64,000 nucleotides of DNA, from NCBI GenBank assembly GCA_035638255.1, contig DASRAJ010000055.1, positions 19,563 to 83,562 of the forward strand, in the 5' to 3' direction. Position numbers and translations under genes: made by a program. Within the stretch, counting starts at the first letter, position 1; each line of letters begins with the position of its first letter. Source of the stretch: DASRAJ01 sp035638255 (GTDB taxonomy: Bacteria > Bacteroidota > Bacteroidia > Chitinophagales > UBA10324). Below are positions 51,823 to 62,011 of the stretch, piece by piece. The notes beneath the pieces are model-generated. The model had not been told where the DNA came from. It searched no databases and saw nothing but the letters and a program-made list of their open reading frames with translations.

Positions 51823-54750
51823 ATGAGCAGGAAGAGAGCCATCGGAATTTTATTTTTTGTGTTGTGCGTTTTGGTTACGCACGCTCAAATACCATTTTTA
51901 AAAGAACTACAGATCACCCGGGATGGCAGCTCGATTAAAATCAACAGGATTTACCAGGATTCCCAGCACTTTATTTGGATCGGAACTTCACAAGGTCTCT
52001 TCCGGTATGACGGCTACAACTTTCAAAAAATCCAGGGCTCAGACAGCACCGCTCATCCGTCGGTGAATGCCATCATGCGCGACACCAGCGGCAGACTGTG
52101 GATCGGTTACGAAGATGGGGCCATTCGAATATTGCAGCACAATCGCTTGACCAAATTTCAACCCGAAGAAGGCGTCCCCAAAGTTGCCATCACAGATTTT
52201 GTTCAGGATTCGAGTGGCAACATTTGGTTCTCTACTTACGGCGAAGGTTTGTATGTCCTCACGCAACATCACATTTACAATTTTAACACTGACGATGGCA
52301 TCACCGATAATTTCGTGTATTCGATCACCGTGTGCAAGAACGGAAATGTGTGGTGCGGCACTGATGAAGGGCTTTCGATTTGCTCCTGGAAGAATGGAAA
52401 AAAATCCGTTGAGCGCCTCTCGCAGGCACAGGGGCTTCCCGATAACATTGTGAGAAGCGTGCAAAGTGATACATGCGGGAAAATTTGGGTCGGCATGCAG
52501 GACAAGGGCTTGTGTTATTTCGATCTGGATTCAGATCGCTTTGTTGTTCCTTCCAATCTTCTGCATTGGGATTATGGTGCCGTCACTTGCATTTGTTTGC
52601 TGCGTCATAATGAGCTTTGGGTGGGAACTGAAAAATCCGGTATTACTGATGTTGAATTGTTTGGGGCCATGCGCGTACGCAGTTGCGGGCGTGTGAGTGG
52701 CATGTCTGCCAATCGGATAAACGATCTTATTCAGGATGCTGAAGGAAATATGTGGATAGCGGCCAACACGGCGCTGCTCTTTTCACCGGGAGAAAAACTG
52801 GAGTTCATGCATTCTGTGAATGGCATTCCCCTTACCGATATTCAATCTATCCTGTATCGCAAAAACGGAGAACTGTGGCTGAGCACTCCAAAGGATCTTT
52901 GGGCGATCAATTTGAATGACCAGGAAGGAAAAACGATCCGCAAGGTATTTGAGAATAATCAACTTGGTGCTTCCAGCATTTTGTGCATGTACGAAGATCC
53001 ATACAGTAATATCTGGATTGGAACCTTTGGCAGAGGAGTTTTCTATTATGAATCGAAAAGCGGAGTCCTGCAAAACATTCGCGAAGCAAATGGGCTTGCA
53101 AATGATAATGTACTTTCTATCGCCGGAAAAGGAAACGATGTATGGTTCGCATCTCTGGGCGGAGTTTCCAGGTGCAAACTCACCGGCGATCATAGCTACT
53201 CCGCCCTGCAAACGTTCACCGAAGAAAACGGGTTGAAAGAGAATTATGTGTACAATGTTTTTATTGATTCGAAGAATCGCGTTTGGTTCGGTACTGATGG
53301 CAAAGGAATTACCGTCTATGAAAATAATGCGTTCCGCAATTACTCAAAGGAAGCAGGACTGAAGAGTAATGTAATTTATTCGATCACCGAGGACTCACAC
53401 GGCACCATTTGGTTCTCAACACAAGACGCCGGCATTTATTCTTTTGACGGAAAAAATTTTCACAACTACTCACTGAGTGAGGGATTGAGTGAAACAGATA
53501 TCTCTTCCATCAAGGCTGATGACAACGGTAATATTATCATAGTAAATGACCATGGCATTGATGTGATGCAAACAGCCAATCATCATTTTCTTTATTATGG
53601 ACAGGAATCAGACATCAGTGAGATTGACCCCAACCTCAACGCTTCTTTCAAAGATGATGAAGGAAACATTTGGATCGGAACAAAATCAGGCATCGTCAAA
53701 ATACGAATGCCATCAAAAATGGTTGATGAAAGACCGTTCACCGTTTTGAATAGTGTGAAAATTTTCCTGAAAGACATTGATGAAAAACAGAAACCTGTTT
53801 TCAGTTACAAGCAGAACCATGTTTCATTCGACTACGCCGGTTTGTATTTCAGCAATCCTGAAAAAGTCATATATGAATATAAACTCGACGGCTACAACCA
53901 GGAATGGATCAAAACACACGACCGCTTCATCACTTTTCCAAACCTGCGGCCCGGCGCTTACAATTTCCACATTCGTTCAGCACTCAGTAATCAATTTGAT
54001 AATGCTACCATGCTGAGTTTTCCTTTCACTATAAAAAACCCTTTCTGGCAGGAGCCCTGGTTTTATTTGTTTGCCTTCATCGTGGTTGTATCGGCTGTTT
54101 ATTTTTTCATTAAAATCCGCGAGAAGAATTTACGGCGGGAAGAACAACTCAAGAAGGAGAGCATTGAATTTCAGTTTGAAACCCTTAAGAGCCAGATCAA
54201 TCCGCATTTCCTTTTCAATAGTTTTAATACACTCTCTGCATTGATTGATGAAGATCGCGACGTGGCGATTACGTATGTTGACAACCTTTCTGATTTTTAT
54301 CGCAGCATACTCACTTATAAAGATGTTGATGTGATTTCACTGAAGGAAGAATGGCAGCTTACCATGAACTACGTGTACCTGCTGAAACAGCGGCATGGCA
54401 GCGCTTTCAATTTGATTGATGAAGTGAAAGAGAAACGTCAGGATTTGTTTCTCCCACCGCTAACTTTACAAATGCTTGTGGAAAATGCGGTGAAGCACAA
54501 TGTAGTATCGAAAGAGCGCCCTCTTACCATTCGCTTGTTCATGAATAACGAAGAAACACTGGTGGTAGAAAATAATTTACAACCGAAATCACAGCAACCC
54601 ATCTCCACAAAGTTCGGGTTGCGAAGCATCAGTGATCGCTTTGAATATCTCGGAGGAAAACCGATCAGCATTCAGCAAACCTTCGATCAATACCGCGTTG
54701 AATTAACACTCATTAAAAAACTCACACCCCATGAAAGTACTCATTATTGA
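51823..54750 (+). CDS. propeller-sensor histidine kinase, LytS-type
   Basis: The 975-residue protein starts with a signal segment (AIGILFFVLCVLVTHA). Two-component regulator propeller repeats run from about residues 30-630 (GTSQGLFRYDG, GNIWFSTYGEGLY, KGITVYENNAFRNYS), followed by a Y_Y_Y-type beta-sandwich (YEYKLDGYNQEWIKTHDR), a membrane segment (FYLFAFIVVVSAVYFFI near 748) and a His_kinase core. The phosphoacceptor His is in INPHFLFNSFNTLSALI near residue 793, and an N-box follows (LQMLVENAVKHN). It senses an external or periplasmic signal and phosphorylates the LytTR regulator, whose gene overlaps it by 20 nt. Confidence 0.92.
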   Translation: MSRKRAIGILFFVLCVLVTHAQIPFLKELQITRDGSSIKINRIYQDSQHFIWIGTSQGLFRYDGYNFQKIQGSDSTAHPSVNAIMRDTSGRLWIGYEDGAIRILQHNRLTKFQPEEGVPKVAITDFVQDSSGNIWFSTYGEGLYVLTQHHIYNFNTDDGITDNFVYSITVCKNGNVWCGTDEGLSICSWKNGKKSVERLSQAQGLPDNIVRSVQSDTCGKIWVGMQDKGLCYFDLDSDRFVVPSNLLHWDYGAVTCICLLRHNELWVGTEKSGITDVELFGAMRVRSCGRVSGMSANRINDLIQDAEGNMWIAANTALLFSPGEKLEFMHSVNGIPLTDIQSILYRKNGELWLSTPKDLWAINLNDQEGKTIRKVFENNQLGASSILCMYEDPYSNIWIGTFGRGVFYYESKSGVLQNIREANGLANDNVLSIAGKGNDVWFASLGGVSRCKLTGDHSYSALQTFTEENGLKENYVYNVFIDSKNRVWFGTDGKGITVYENNAFRNYSKEAGLKSNVIYSITEDSHGTIWFSTQDAGIYSFDGKNFHNYSLSEGLSETDISSIKADDNGNIIIVNDHGIDVMQTANHHFLYYGQESDISEIDPNLNASFKDDEGNIWIGTKSGIVKIRMPSKMVDERPFTVLNSVKIFLKDIDEKQKPVFSYKQNHVSFDYAGLYFSNPEKVIYEYKLDGYNQEWIKTHDRFITFPNLRPGAYNFHIRSALSNQFDNATMLSFPFTIKNPFWQEPWFYLFAFIVVVSAVYFFIKIREKNLRREEQLKKESIEFQFETLKSQINPHFLFNSFNTLSALIDEDRDVAITYVDNLSDFYRSILTYKDVDVISLKEEWQLTMNYVYLLKQRHGSAFNLIDEVKEKRQDLFLPPLTLQMLVENAVKHNVVSKERPLTIRLFMNNEETLVVENNLQPKSQQPISTKFGLRSISDRFEYLGGKPISIQQTFDQYRVELTLIKKLTPHESTHY

Positions 54751-55495
54751 AGACGAAGTAGCAGCGGCACGCCGCCTGCAAAAGATGATTGCCGGAGTCA
54801 TTAAAGGAGTAGAGATCATTGATGTTCTTGACAGTATTGAATCCACTGTTCGATGGATAAAGAAACATGAGCAGCCTGAATTGGTATTCATGGATATTCA
54901 TCTCGCCGATGGTGATTGTTTTGAAATCTTTAAGCAGGCATCACTCACGTGCCCGGTAATCTTCACCACGGCGTATGATGAATATGCCATACGCGCCTTT
55001 GAAGTAAATGCCATTGCTTACCTGCTGAAGCCGATTAAAGAAGATGAACTCGATGCAGCAGTAAAGAAATTTGAAAAACTTAAAGCGGATTTTTCCGGCT
55101 TCAATCATCAGCGATTGACGGAAGCCATGAATCTCAGCAACGCGGGCTTTCAAAAACGATTGCTGCTGAAGATCGGTCAAACGATGCGCGCCATTGAGAT
55201 CGCTGACGTCTCCTATTTCTTTACTCAGGATAAAATCGTGAGCATCGTCACCGGAGAAAACAGAAAATATCCTTCTGATTACACACTCGATCAGCTTGAG
55301 AAAATTCTGGATCCCAAAATGTTTTTCCGCATCAACCGTCAGCTCATTGTCAACAGCAAAGCCATTCGCGAGATGTATGTTATTTCGAAATCAAGGGTGA
55401 AATTGAATTTGCATCCTCCGATTGAAATGGAAACTGCCGTGAGCGCTGAACGGGTTTCAAATTTTAAGAAATGGCTTACCGCAGAAACGAGATGA
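54731..55495 (+). CDS. LytTR-family response regulator
   Basis: The 254-residue protein has a receiver domain (MKVLIIEDEVAAARRL; phosphoacceptor Asp in VFMDIHLADG near residue 56; Thr/Lys switch residues in FTTAYDEYA and LLKPI) and a C-terminal LytTR DNA-binding domain (LLKIGQTMRAIEIADVSYFFTQDKI; MFFRINRQLIVN). It is cognate to the overlapping histidine kinase and would control genes not shown here. A hairpin resembling a terminator lies about 160 nt downstream. Confidence 0.95.
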   Translation: MKVLIIEDEVAAARRLQKMIAGVIKGVEIIDVLDSIESTVRWIKKHEQPELVFMDIHLADGDCFEIFKQASLTCPVIFTTAYDEYAIRAFEVNAIAYLLKPIKEDELDAAVKKFEKLKADFSGFNHQRLTEAMNLSNAGFQKRLLLKIGQTMRAIEIADVSYFFTQDKIVSIVTGENRKYPSDYTLDQLEKILDPKMFFRINRQLIVNSKAIREMYVISKSRVKLNLHPPIEMETAVSAERVSNFKKWLTAETR

Positions 55496-55875
55496 GCCGC
55501 CGTTGATATTGAAAGTATTCCCGTTCAGTAACGCATTTTTCCTGCTAAGCATGATTTCATTCATAAGCTATTTTCGGGTGCTCATCTTTGACAGCGAATA
55601 ATTTTGTGCTGCCCTCTTTGCTGCCATGAAACACACACGCAGGGCATTAGTCAGGTGTTCAACCAGAAATAAAATCTGTTTGAACACTTTTCATTTGTAT
55701 AAGGAGGACACCAACTTTTTAAAAATGCAAAGAATGATTATCCCACAGTACTGCAGGAATAAAATAAGCGTATAGAAATAAAATTTTTTGGTACTGATTA
55801 TTTTTAATTAAAAATTACCACTTCAATTCAGTTTTGTCGGATAGGAGTCCTGCTGAGAATTTCTACCTTCATTCT
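55496..55875. other. 380-nt intergenic region with a hairpin
   Basis: No gene is visible between the response regulator stop and the ALDH start. The only structured feature is the hairpin at 55655-55691. The stretch before the ALDH gene is A/T-rich and probably holds its promoter, but no exact TAnnTTTG was found. Confidence 0.4.
55655..55691 (+). terminator. candidate terminator after the LytTR regulator
   Basis: The arms gtgttcaa-c-caga and tctg-t-ttgaacac form a 13-position stem with one mismatch around a 7-nt A-rich loop and are followed by tttt. It lies 160 nt after the regulator gene, so an attenuator or operator role is also possible. Confidence 0.5.
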
Positions 55876-57252
55876 ATGGCAAACGATTTTTCTTCTGTGC
55901 TTGAAAAGCAACGAAGCTATTTTCAGTCAGGCATTACCCGGCCTTACAAGTTTCGAATTGAACAATTGAAATCACTTCGGGCCGCTATCAAAAAGCATGA
56001 AGCGTCAATCACAGAAGCATTACACGCTGACCTCAACAAAGCGCCGCAGGAAACTTTCATGACGGAGATTGGTCCGTCACTGGCGGAATTACGTTTCATC
56101 AAAAATCATTTGAATGAATGGATGCAGCCGCAAAATGTTCCTGGAATGATTTTCAGTTTTCCTTCCCGGGGTAAAATTTATAGAGAGCCGTATGGAACTG
56201 TTTTGATCATTGCGCCATGGAACTATCCTTTCTGGCTTTCTGTCACTCCGCTTATTGGCGCTATTGCAGCAGGAAACTGTGTGATCCTGAAACCATCAGA
56301 GCACGCGGTGAACACCGCAGCCACTTTAAGGAAAATTTTCAATGAAACTTTTCCTGCCGAATTTATTGCAGTGATTGAAGGTGGACCGGAAGTGAGTCAA
56401 CAATTAATAGAACTTCCTCCGGATTATATTTTTTATACAGGAAGCACCCAGATTGGAAAAATTATTGCACAGGCTGCTGCCAAAAATCTTGTTCCTTACA
56501 CGCTGGAATTGGGAGGGAAATCTCCCTGCATCATTGATGAATCTGCTGACCTGAAACTCGCTGCGCGAAGAATGATTTGGGGAAAAATTATTGCAGCCGG
56601 GCAGACTTGTGTGGCGCCGGACTATTTGCTCATTCATAAAAACGTGAAGGATGCTTTCGTGAATGAAGTGAAGAAATCTCTCAATCAGTTTTATCCGAGA
56701 GGAGCACTGAACGATGAGGACTACCCGCGCATCATCAATCAAAAGCATTTTGAGCGCCTAAAGAATTTGATGAGGGGCGGAAAAGTTTTACTCGGCGGAA
56801 AAACGGATGAGAAACAACTGAAGATCGAGCCGACACTTTTTGAGGATGTGCACTGGAATGATCCTATTATGAAGGAAGAAATTTTTGGACCGTTGCTGCC
56901 GGTGCTTCCTTTCGATTCGGTGAATGAAGTGATTGACGCCATCAACCATCAGCCGAAACCATTGTCACTTTATATTTTTTCCGGCAACAAAAAATTTCAG
57001 CAACGGATTTTGGAGGAAGTTTCTTACGGCGGTGCATCAGTAAATGACACCATTGAGCATTTGGGAAATTCTTATTTGCCATTCGGTGGCATCGGTACCA
57101 GTGGCATTGGCTCCTATCATGGTAAGTGGAGTTTCGATACGTTTACGCATTACAAAGGTGTGATGAAGAAAGCAACCTGGATTGATTTGCCGTTTCGGTA
57201 CAAACCGTTTACGAAGATGAAAGGGCGGGTGATGAGGATGTTTATGAGGTGA
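55876..57252 (+). CDS. class 3-like aldehyde dehydrogenase
   Basis: From ATG 55876 the protein has 458 residues, the short class 3/YwdH-like form. It shows APWNYPFWLSVTPLIGAIAAGNCV near 107-130, FYTGSTQIGKIIA (NAD binding), the general base in LELGGKSPCIID near 210 and the nucleophile Cys in AAGQTCVAPDY near 245. The C-terminus ends KMKGRVMRMFMR, a basic amphipathic tail that could touch membranes. It oxidises fatty or aromatic aldehydes to acids. It is transcribed alone and converges on the TolC gene. Confidence 0.93.
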   Translation: MANDFSSVLEKQRSYFQSGITRPYKFRIEQLKSLRAAIKKHEASITEALHADLNKAPQETFMTEIGPSLAELRFIKNHLNEWMQPQNVPGMIFSFPSRGKIYREPYGTVLIIAPWNYPFWLSVTPLIGAIAAGNCVILKPSEHAVNTAATLRKIFNETFPAEFIAVIEGGPEVSQQLIELPPDYIFYTGSTQIGKIIAQAAAKNLVPYTLELGGKSPCIIDESADLKLAARRMIWGKIIAAGQTCVAPDYLLIHKNVKDAFVNEVKKSLNQFYPRGALNDEDYPRIINQKHFERLKNLMRGGKVLLGGKTDEKQLKIEPTLFEDVHWNDPIMKEEIFGPLLPVLPFDSVNEVIDAINHQPKPLSLYIFSGNKKFQQRILEEVSYGGASVNDTIEHLGNSYLPFGGIGTSGIGSYHGKWSFDTFTHYKGVMKKATWIDLPFRYKPFTKMKGRVMRMFMR

Positions 57253-57263
57253 ATCGAAGTAAG

Positions 57264-58571
57264 CTACTGCACCAAAGAGCCATTCAGCAACAACAAATTT
57301 ATCTCCGCTGATTTCACCGCGTACGTTGCAGTTACGTATGCCGCTCCTGCATCATCATACGATTTATGCGCTTGCTGCAAGGTGATTTGTGTGATGGCAT
57401 ACAGCTTAAATTCTTCGAGGGCGATGTATAAATTCTCGCGTGCGAGCTGAAGATTTTGCTGCAGCAATATCATCTGCTGTAACGCCGCTTTGTATTTGTG
57501 ATACGCATTGCTCAAACCACTATGCGTTTCACTCAGCACTTGCCGGTATTGCAGGTGCGCATTCTCGATGTTGATTTTTGAAATGCCAACCTGATTGCGT
57601 GTTTTAAAACCGTCGAATAAATTATAACTAAGTGTTAGGCCTGCATTCCATCCCTGGTTTTGATTGAGAAGAAAAAAGCTTGCTGATGAAGATGTCTTGT
57701 TGTACCCATAGCCGCCGTTAAATGTGAGTTGGGGAAGAAAGAGCGAGCGGTCCTGCCGGAGAATTGCAGTTTGAATATCTACGTTGCGATTCGCTTCCAT
57801 CAGCAATGGATTGTGTTGCCGCAGGAATTGCTCCGTGGTATCGACAGTAAGATTTGAAAGGAGCGGAATGGAATCCGGCACATCAAAATCAAGATCAGGG
57901 TTACGCTGCAGAAGCTGATTAAGATTTGTTTTTGCATCAAGCAGCACATTCACCTGCAGGTAGTATTGTGACTGCTCTGCGTTGCGATCAATCTGTGATT
58001 GCAACACCTGCTGCCGCGTTCCCTTCCCATTGTTCTGTAAATTTTTTGCGGTGTTGTATTGTACATCATAATATTTCAGGCTGCTGTCAATCTGCACGAG
58101 CAATTGTTTTTGCTGCACTACATTGTAATAAGCATTCATGATGTTTGCAATGAGGTTTTGCAAATTCTCTTTACTCACGGTGCGTGATTGATCTTCCTGC
58201 AAGTGTAACAGCTTTGCAGTGGCGAACATGCGACCGCCATCAAACAACATCCAGGTGAGTGTTGCATTGGCATTCGTTGTTTTGGTAATGGCGTTGTTGT
58301 GATTGAGTTCTGTTCCGTTGGAGTATTGCTGGCTGATGTTGTTGTCACTGTAGGTATAAAAGCCATTTAAGTTCAGTGAAGGAAGGAACCCGGCATTGCC
58401 CGGAGAATTGTTCAATGCCGCTGCCTGCACATTGTTGCTGTCAATGATCACCTGGTAATTCTGATGAAGACCGATGGAGATCGCCTGATCGAGAGAAAGA
58501 AAATCTTGTGATTGTGCCGATGAATTCAACACCATTGCAAACATGAAAAGAAAATAACTTCTTGCTTTCAT
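57264..58571 (-). CDS. TolC-family outer-membrane efflux protein
   Basis: The 435-residue protein has a signal peptide (MKARSYFLFMFAMVLNSSAQS) and two similar halves of long helices separated by beta segments, as in TolC. Examples are SLDQAISIGLHQNYQVIIDSNNVQAAALNNSPGNAGFLPSLNLNGFYTYS (positions 26-75) and a second copy starting NPLLMEANRNVDIQTAILRQDRSLFLPQLTFNGGYGY. It forms the outer-membrane channel of the RND pump encoded upstream. It is third in the leftward operon, separated from the RND gene by a repeat element and a gene relic. Confidence 0.92.
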   Translation of the reverse strand: MKARSYFLFMFAMVLNSSAQSQDFLSLDQAISIGLHQNYQVIIDSNNVQAAALNNSPGNAGFLPSLNLNGFYTYSDNNISQQYSNGTELNHNNAITKTTNANATLTWMLFDGGRMFATAKLLHLQEDQSRTVSKENLQNLIANIMNAYYNVVQQKQLLVQIDSSLKYYDVQYNTAKNLQNNGKGTRQQVLQSQIDRNAEQSQYYLQVNVLLDAKTNLNQLLQRNPDLDFDVPDSIPLLSNLTVDTTEQFLRQHNPLLMEANRNVDIQTAILRQDRSLFLPQLTFNGGYGYNKTSSSASFFLLNQNQGWNAGLTLSYNLFDGFKTRNQVGISKINIENAHLQYRQVLSETHSGLSNAYHKYKAALQQMILLQQNLQLARENLYIALEEFKLYAITQITLQQAHKSYDDAGAAYVTATYAVKSAEINLLLLNGSLVQ

Positions 58572-58647
58572 TACCGAAGTATTTCATGGCGAAAGTTACA
58601 ACGTGATTGTGAGTCGATGATGTGAATGGAATAAAATGTGTTGGTCT

Positions 58648-58769
58648 CGTCATTGCAAGGAGCGAAGGGAGAGCAATGTGGGCACGCGCGACGAAGCAAT
58701 CTCATCAGACTATGTCAAATCGTGGGGGATTGCTTCGTCCCGATCAAAAAATCGGGACTCGCAATGACG
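58648..58769. repeat. cgtcattgc...gcaatgacg palindromic element, copy 1
   Basis: This 122-bp segment begins cgtcattgc and ends gcaatgacg (inverted ends) and contains an inner inverted pair gaagcaatc/gattgcttc. It is of the type frequent between genes in many bacteria. It lies between the TolC gene and the T9SS relic. A second copy is at 62040-62172. Confidence 0.75.
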
Positions 58770-58782
58770 ATTCTGTTGCTGC

Positions 58783-58896
58783 TCACTGCACCACCAAGCT
58801 CTCCACTCCAATTCCATTTTCACTCTGCAATCTCATCATGTAAATTCCTTTTTGCCAATTGGAAAAATCGAATGAAGTGACTACAATTGTAGTACG
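58783..58896 (-). pseudogene. relic of a T9SS C-terminal sorting domain
   Basis: A 37-codon open stretch ending in TGA follows 15 nt after the RND stop. It encodes TTIVVTSFDFSNWQKGIYMM and then RLQSENGIGVESLVVQ, which reads as the last two strands of a type A sorting domain (compare the F-I-V-R-L-Q-S and K-M-V-K-E ends of the other cargo here). A stop codon at 58897-58899 closes it upstream. No start or body of the parent gene remains, so it is the tail of a deleted T9SS cargo gene. Confidence 0.75.
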
Positions 58897-58911
58897 TCAA
58901 AAAATTTCTCC

Positions 58912-61900
58912 TCATGCCTCCGCCATTTCCTTCTCTTCTACCTTTGAAATTTCCTCCTCCACCTTCTTCGCCCTCGATAAATAAGAATACATCGCCGGAA
59001 TCACAAACAATGTAAACACCAGCGCAATCAGCAATCCACCCATCACCACGAAGCCCATGCCTCTGCGGCTGAGTGCGCCGGAACCGAGAGCCAATGCAAT
59101 AGGAAAAGCACCGAAGATGGTTGCAATGGTTGTCATCAGGATTGGGCGAAGGCGCATCACTGCTGCATATTTGATGGCTTCCATCTTCGCCATTCCCTTT
59201 CGCCGCTGCTGGTTGGCGAATTCTACTATGAGGATTCCATTCTTCGTCACCAAACCGACGAGCATGATCATTCCGATCTCTGAAAAAATATTAAGCGTTT
59301 GATTGAAATACCAGAGGGATAGAAATGCACCGGCAAACGCGAGAGGCACAGTAAACATAATGATCAAAGGATCAATAAAACTTTCGAACTGCGCGGCGAG
59401 CACGAGGAAAACCAAAATGATTGCGAGTATAAGTGTGAAGCCAAGATTCGAAGAACTCTCAGCGTAATCCCGTGACCCCGCTGTGAGTGCGGTTGAAAAA
59501 CTATCATCCAAAACCTTTGAAGCGATTTTATTCATCTCATTGATTCCATCGCCCATGGTTTTTCCCGTCGCTAATCCCGCAGAGATGGTGGCACTTACAT
59601 AACGGTTGTAGTGATAGATGGCAGGCGGGCTGCTCTCCTCCTTCATCTGAATCACATTGTCGAGTTGAATGAGCTCGCTTTTGTTGTTACGCACATAAAG
59701 TGATTTGAGATCGAGTGGTTGATCACGATTGTCGCGCAGTACTTGACCGATCACCTGGTATTGATTGTTGTTCTTCTGGAAATATCCGAAGAGCAAACTG
59801 CTGTAAGCAAGCTGAAGTGTTTGTGCAACATCACTCACGTTCACTCCCAAACTTGCTGCGCGTGCCCGGTCAATCGTGATATCGAGTTGCGGCTTGTTGA
59901 ATTTCAGGTTCACATCAGTTCCCTGGAACACAGGGTCTGCTGCTGCCGCCTGCATAAATTTAGGAATCACTTCTTTCAGCCTCTCAAAGTTCGGCGCTTG
60001 TACGATGAACTGCACCGCCAACCCGGGCCTGAAACCAACCTGTATCGTCTGCTGCTGAAATGCAAACACGCGCGCATTGTTGAGCTTCGAAAGATTCGCT
60101 GACAATTTATCCATTACCTGAAGTTGTGAGCGATCCCGCTGTGAAGGATCAACGAGCATGAGACGGGCAAAGCCGGTGTTCACTGCACCGGTTCCGGTAA
60201 ACGAAGGGGCAGTAACCGTAAGCAGTGCTCTTCTTTCAGGAACAGAATCCATGATATATTGCCCGAGCTGATCCATAAAGCCGGTCATGTATTCGTAAGA
60301 AGATCCTTCCGGTGCTGTCGCTGACATTCGAATCAAACTTCGATCATCATACGGTGCTAATTCTGAAGGAAGAAATATATAGAAGCCCACCATAACTATG
60401 AGCGCTCCCCCAATGATTACGAAAGCAAGCCAACGCCATTTCAGGAAGCTGTTGAGCAGATGCTCATAATTTGAATTGAGTGATTCGAAGAAAGGTTCTG
60501 TTTTTATGTAGAACCATGAGTGCTTGTAATTTTTTCTCACCAAATATGCATTCAGCATCGGTGTGAGCGAGAGAGAAACGAAAGCGGAAATAAGGACTGC
60601 GCCCGCGAGCACTACTCCGAATTCCTGGAAAAGTTTTCCGACAAATCCCTGCAAAAAAATCACGGGCATGAAAACCACAATGAGTGTGAGAGAAGTAGAA
60701 ATTACTACGAACAAAATTTCATTCGATCCCTCGATGGCGGCTTGCCTGGGCTTCATTCCTTTTTCAATTCTCTTAAAAATATTTTCCGTCACTACAATTC
60801 CATCATCAACTACCAGCCCTGTCGCAAGCACGATTGCGAGTAGCGTGAGAACATTAATGGAATAATTCATTATGTACATGATGAAGAATGCGCCGATAAG
60901 CGAGACCGGAAGATCAATGAGCGGTCGAATGGCAATGATCCATTCGCGGAAGAAAAGAAAGATGATCATAATCACGAGCAGTGCCGCAATGCCAATCGTT
61001 TCACCAACTTCTTTCACACTCTTGCGGATGAACTGCGTGTTGTCCATCGCGATTCCGAGTTGAATATCTTTCGGAACTTCTTTTTCGAGTTGTGCTTTGC
61101 GCTTGTAGAATTCATTCGAGATATTAATGTAGTTCGCACCCGGCTGCGGCACAACAGCTACACCGATCATCGGCACGCCGTTGAATTTCAAATTTGTTTC
61201 TTCCTGTTCTGCGCCAAGCATGGCATAACCCACGTCACGCATCTTTACGGTTTGAGTACCGCTTGTTTTCAAAATCATGTTGTTGAAATCATCGGACGTT
61301 ACGAGCTGACCATGCGTGTTCACGTTTAGCTCGGTGTGGTATCCTTCAATTTTTCCTCCGGGAAGATCTACGTTCTGCGCATGCAACGCATTCTGCACAT
61401 CGAGCAATGTCAATCCATACGCAGCGAGTTTATTCGGATCAATCCATAAGCGCATGGCATATTTTTTTTGCCCCCAGATCTGAACGCTGCTCACTTCGGG
61501 AATGGTTTGCAGGCGCTGCGCAATTACGTTTTCTGCATAATCACTCAGGTCAAGAATGTTTCGTGTATCGCTTGACACGGTCATGGAAAGAATAGGATCA
61601 CCGCTCGCATCGGACTTGGTGACGGTGGGGAGGGCATCTATATCCTGCGGAAGAAGGCGGACAGTTTGCGACACTTTATCACGCACATCATTCGCCGCAG
61701 TTTCCAGATCAGTGTTGAGATTGAACTCGACACTGATCTGCGAATTGCCAAGAGCACTCGTTGATGAAATGCTCCTGATTCCCTGGATGCCATTGATTGC
61801 TTTCTCCAGCGGCTCAGTGATTTGTGATTCGATCACCTCAGCATTCGCGCCTTTGTAATTCGTGCTTACTGTAATAACAGGCGGATCAATGGCGGGAAAC

Positions 61901-62007
61901 TCGCGAACCCCAAGCGACTTAAACCCAATGACTCCGAAGATGATGATCACGAGTGACATCACGATCGAGAGGACAGGGCGGCGGATGCTGAGAGTTGGAA
62001 GAGACAT
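58912..62007 (-). CDS. RND-family efflux permease (HAE1/AcrB type)
   Basis: Start is taken at ATG 62007 (MSLPTLSIRRPVLSIVMSLVI), because the longer frame runs into repeats. The 1031-residue protein has the twelve-segment RND plan with two large periplasmic loops. The proton-relay Asp pair is in ATGLVVDDGIVVTENI near 405, and Lys is in GLVTKNGILIVEFANQQRRKG near 940. It exports drugs, detergents or other amphiphiles, or possibly metabolites, powered by protons. It forms a tripartite system with the adaptor upstream and the TolC gene downstream. Confidence 0.95.
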   Translation of the reverse strand: MSLPTLSIRRPVLSIVMSLVIIIFGVIGFKSLGVREFPAIDPPVITVSTNYKGANAEVIESQITEPLEKAINGIQGIRSISSTSALGNSQISVEFNLNTDLETAANDVRDKVSQTVRLLPQDIDALPTVTKSDASGDPILSMTVSSDTRNILDLSDYAENVIAQRLQTIPEVSSVQIWGQKKYAMRLWIDPNKLAAYGLTLLDVQNALHAQNVDLPGGKIEGYHTELNVNTHGQLVTSDDFNNMILKTSGTQTVKMRDVGYAMLGAEQEETNLKFNGVPMIGVAVVPQPGANYINISNEFYKRKAQLEKEVPKDIQLGIAMDNTQFIRKSVKEVGETIGIAALLVIMIIFLFFREWIIAIRPLIDLPVSLIGAFFIMYIMNYSINVLTLLAIVLATGLVVDDGIVVTENIFKRIEKGMKPRQAAIEGSNEILFVVISTSLTLIVVFMPVIFLQGFVGKLFQEFGVVLAGAVLISAFVSLSLTPMLNAYLVRKNYKHSWFYIKTEPFFESLNSNYEHLLNSFLKWRWLAFVIIGGALIVMVGFYIFLPSELAPYDDRSLIRMSATAPEGSSYEYMTGFMDQLGQYIMDSVPERRALLTVTAPSFTGTGAVNTGFARLMLVDPSQRDRSQLQVMDKLSANLSKLNNARVFAFQQQTIQVGFRPGLAVQFIVQAPNFERLKEVIPKFMQAAAADPVFQGTDVNLKFNKPQLDITIDRARAASLGVNVSDVAQTLQLAYSSLLFGYFQKNNNQYQVIGQVLRDNRDQPLDLKSLYVRNNKSELIQLDNVIQMKEESSPPAIYHYNRYVSATISAGLATGKTMGDGINEMNKIASKVLDDSFSTALTAGSRDYAESSSNLGFTLILAIILVFLVLAAQFESFIDPLIIMFTVPLAFAGAFLSLWYFNQTLNIFSEIGMIMLVGLVTKNGILIVEFANQQRRKGMAKMEAIKYAAVMRLRPILMTTIATIFGAFPIALALGSGALSRRGMGFVVMGGLLIALVFTLFVIPAMYSYLSRAKKVEEEISKVEEKEMAEA

Positions 62008-62011
62008 TTTT

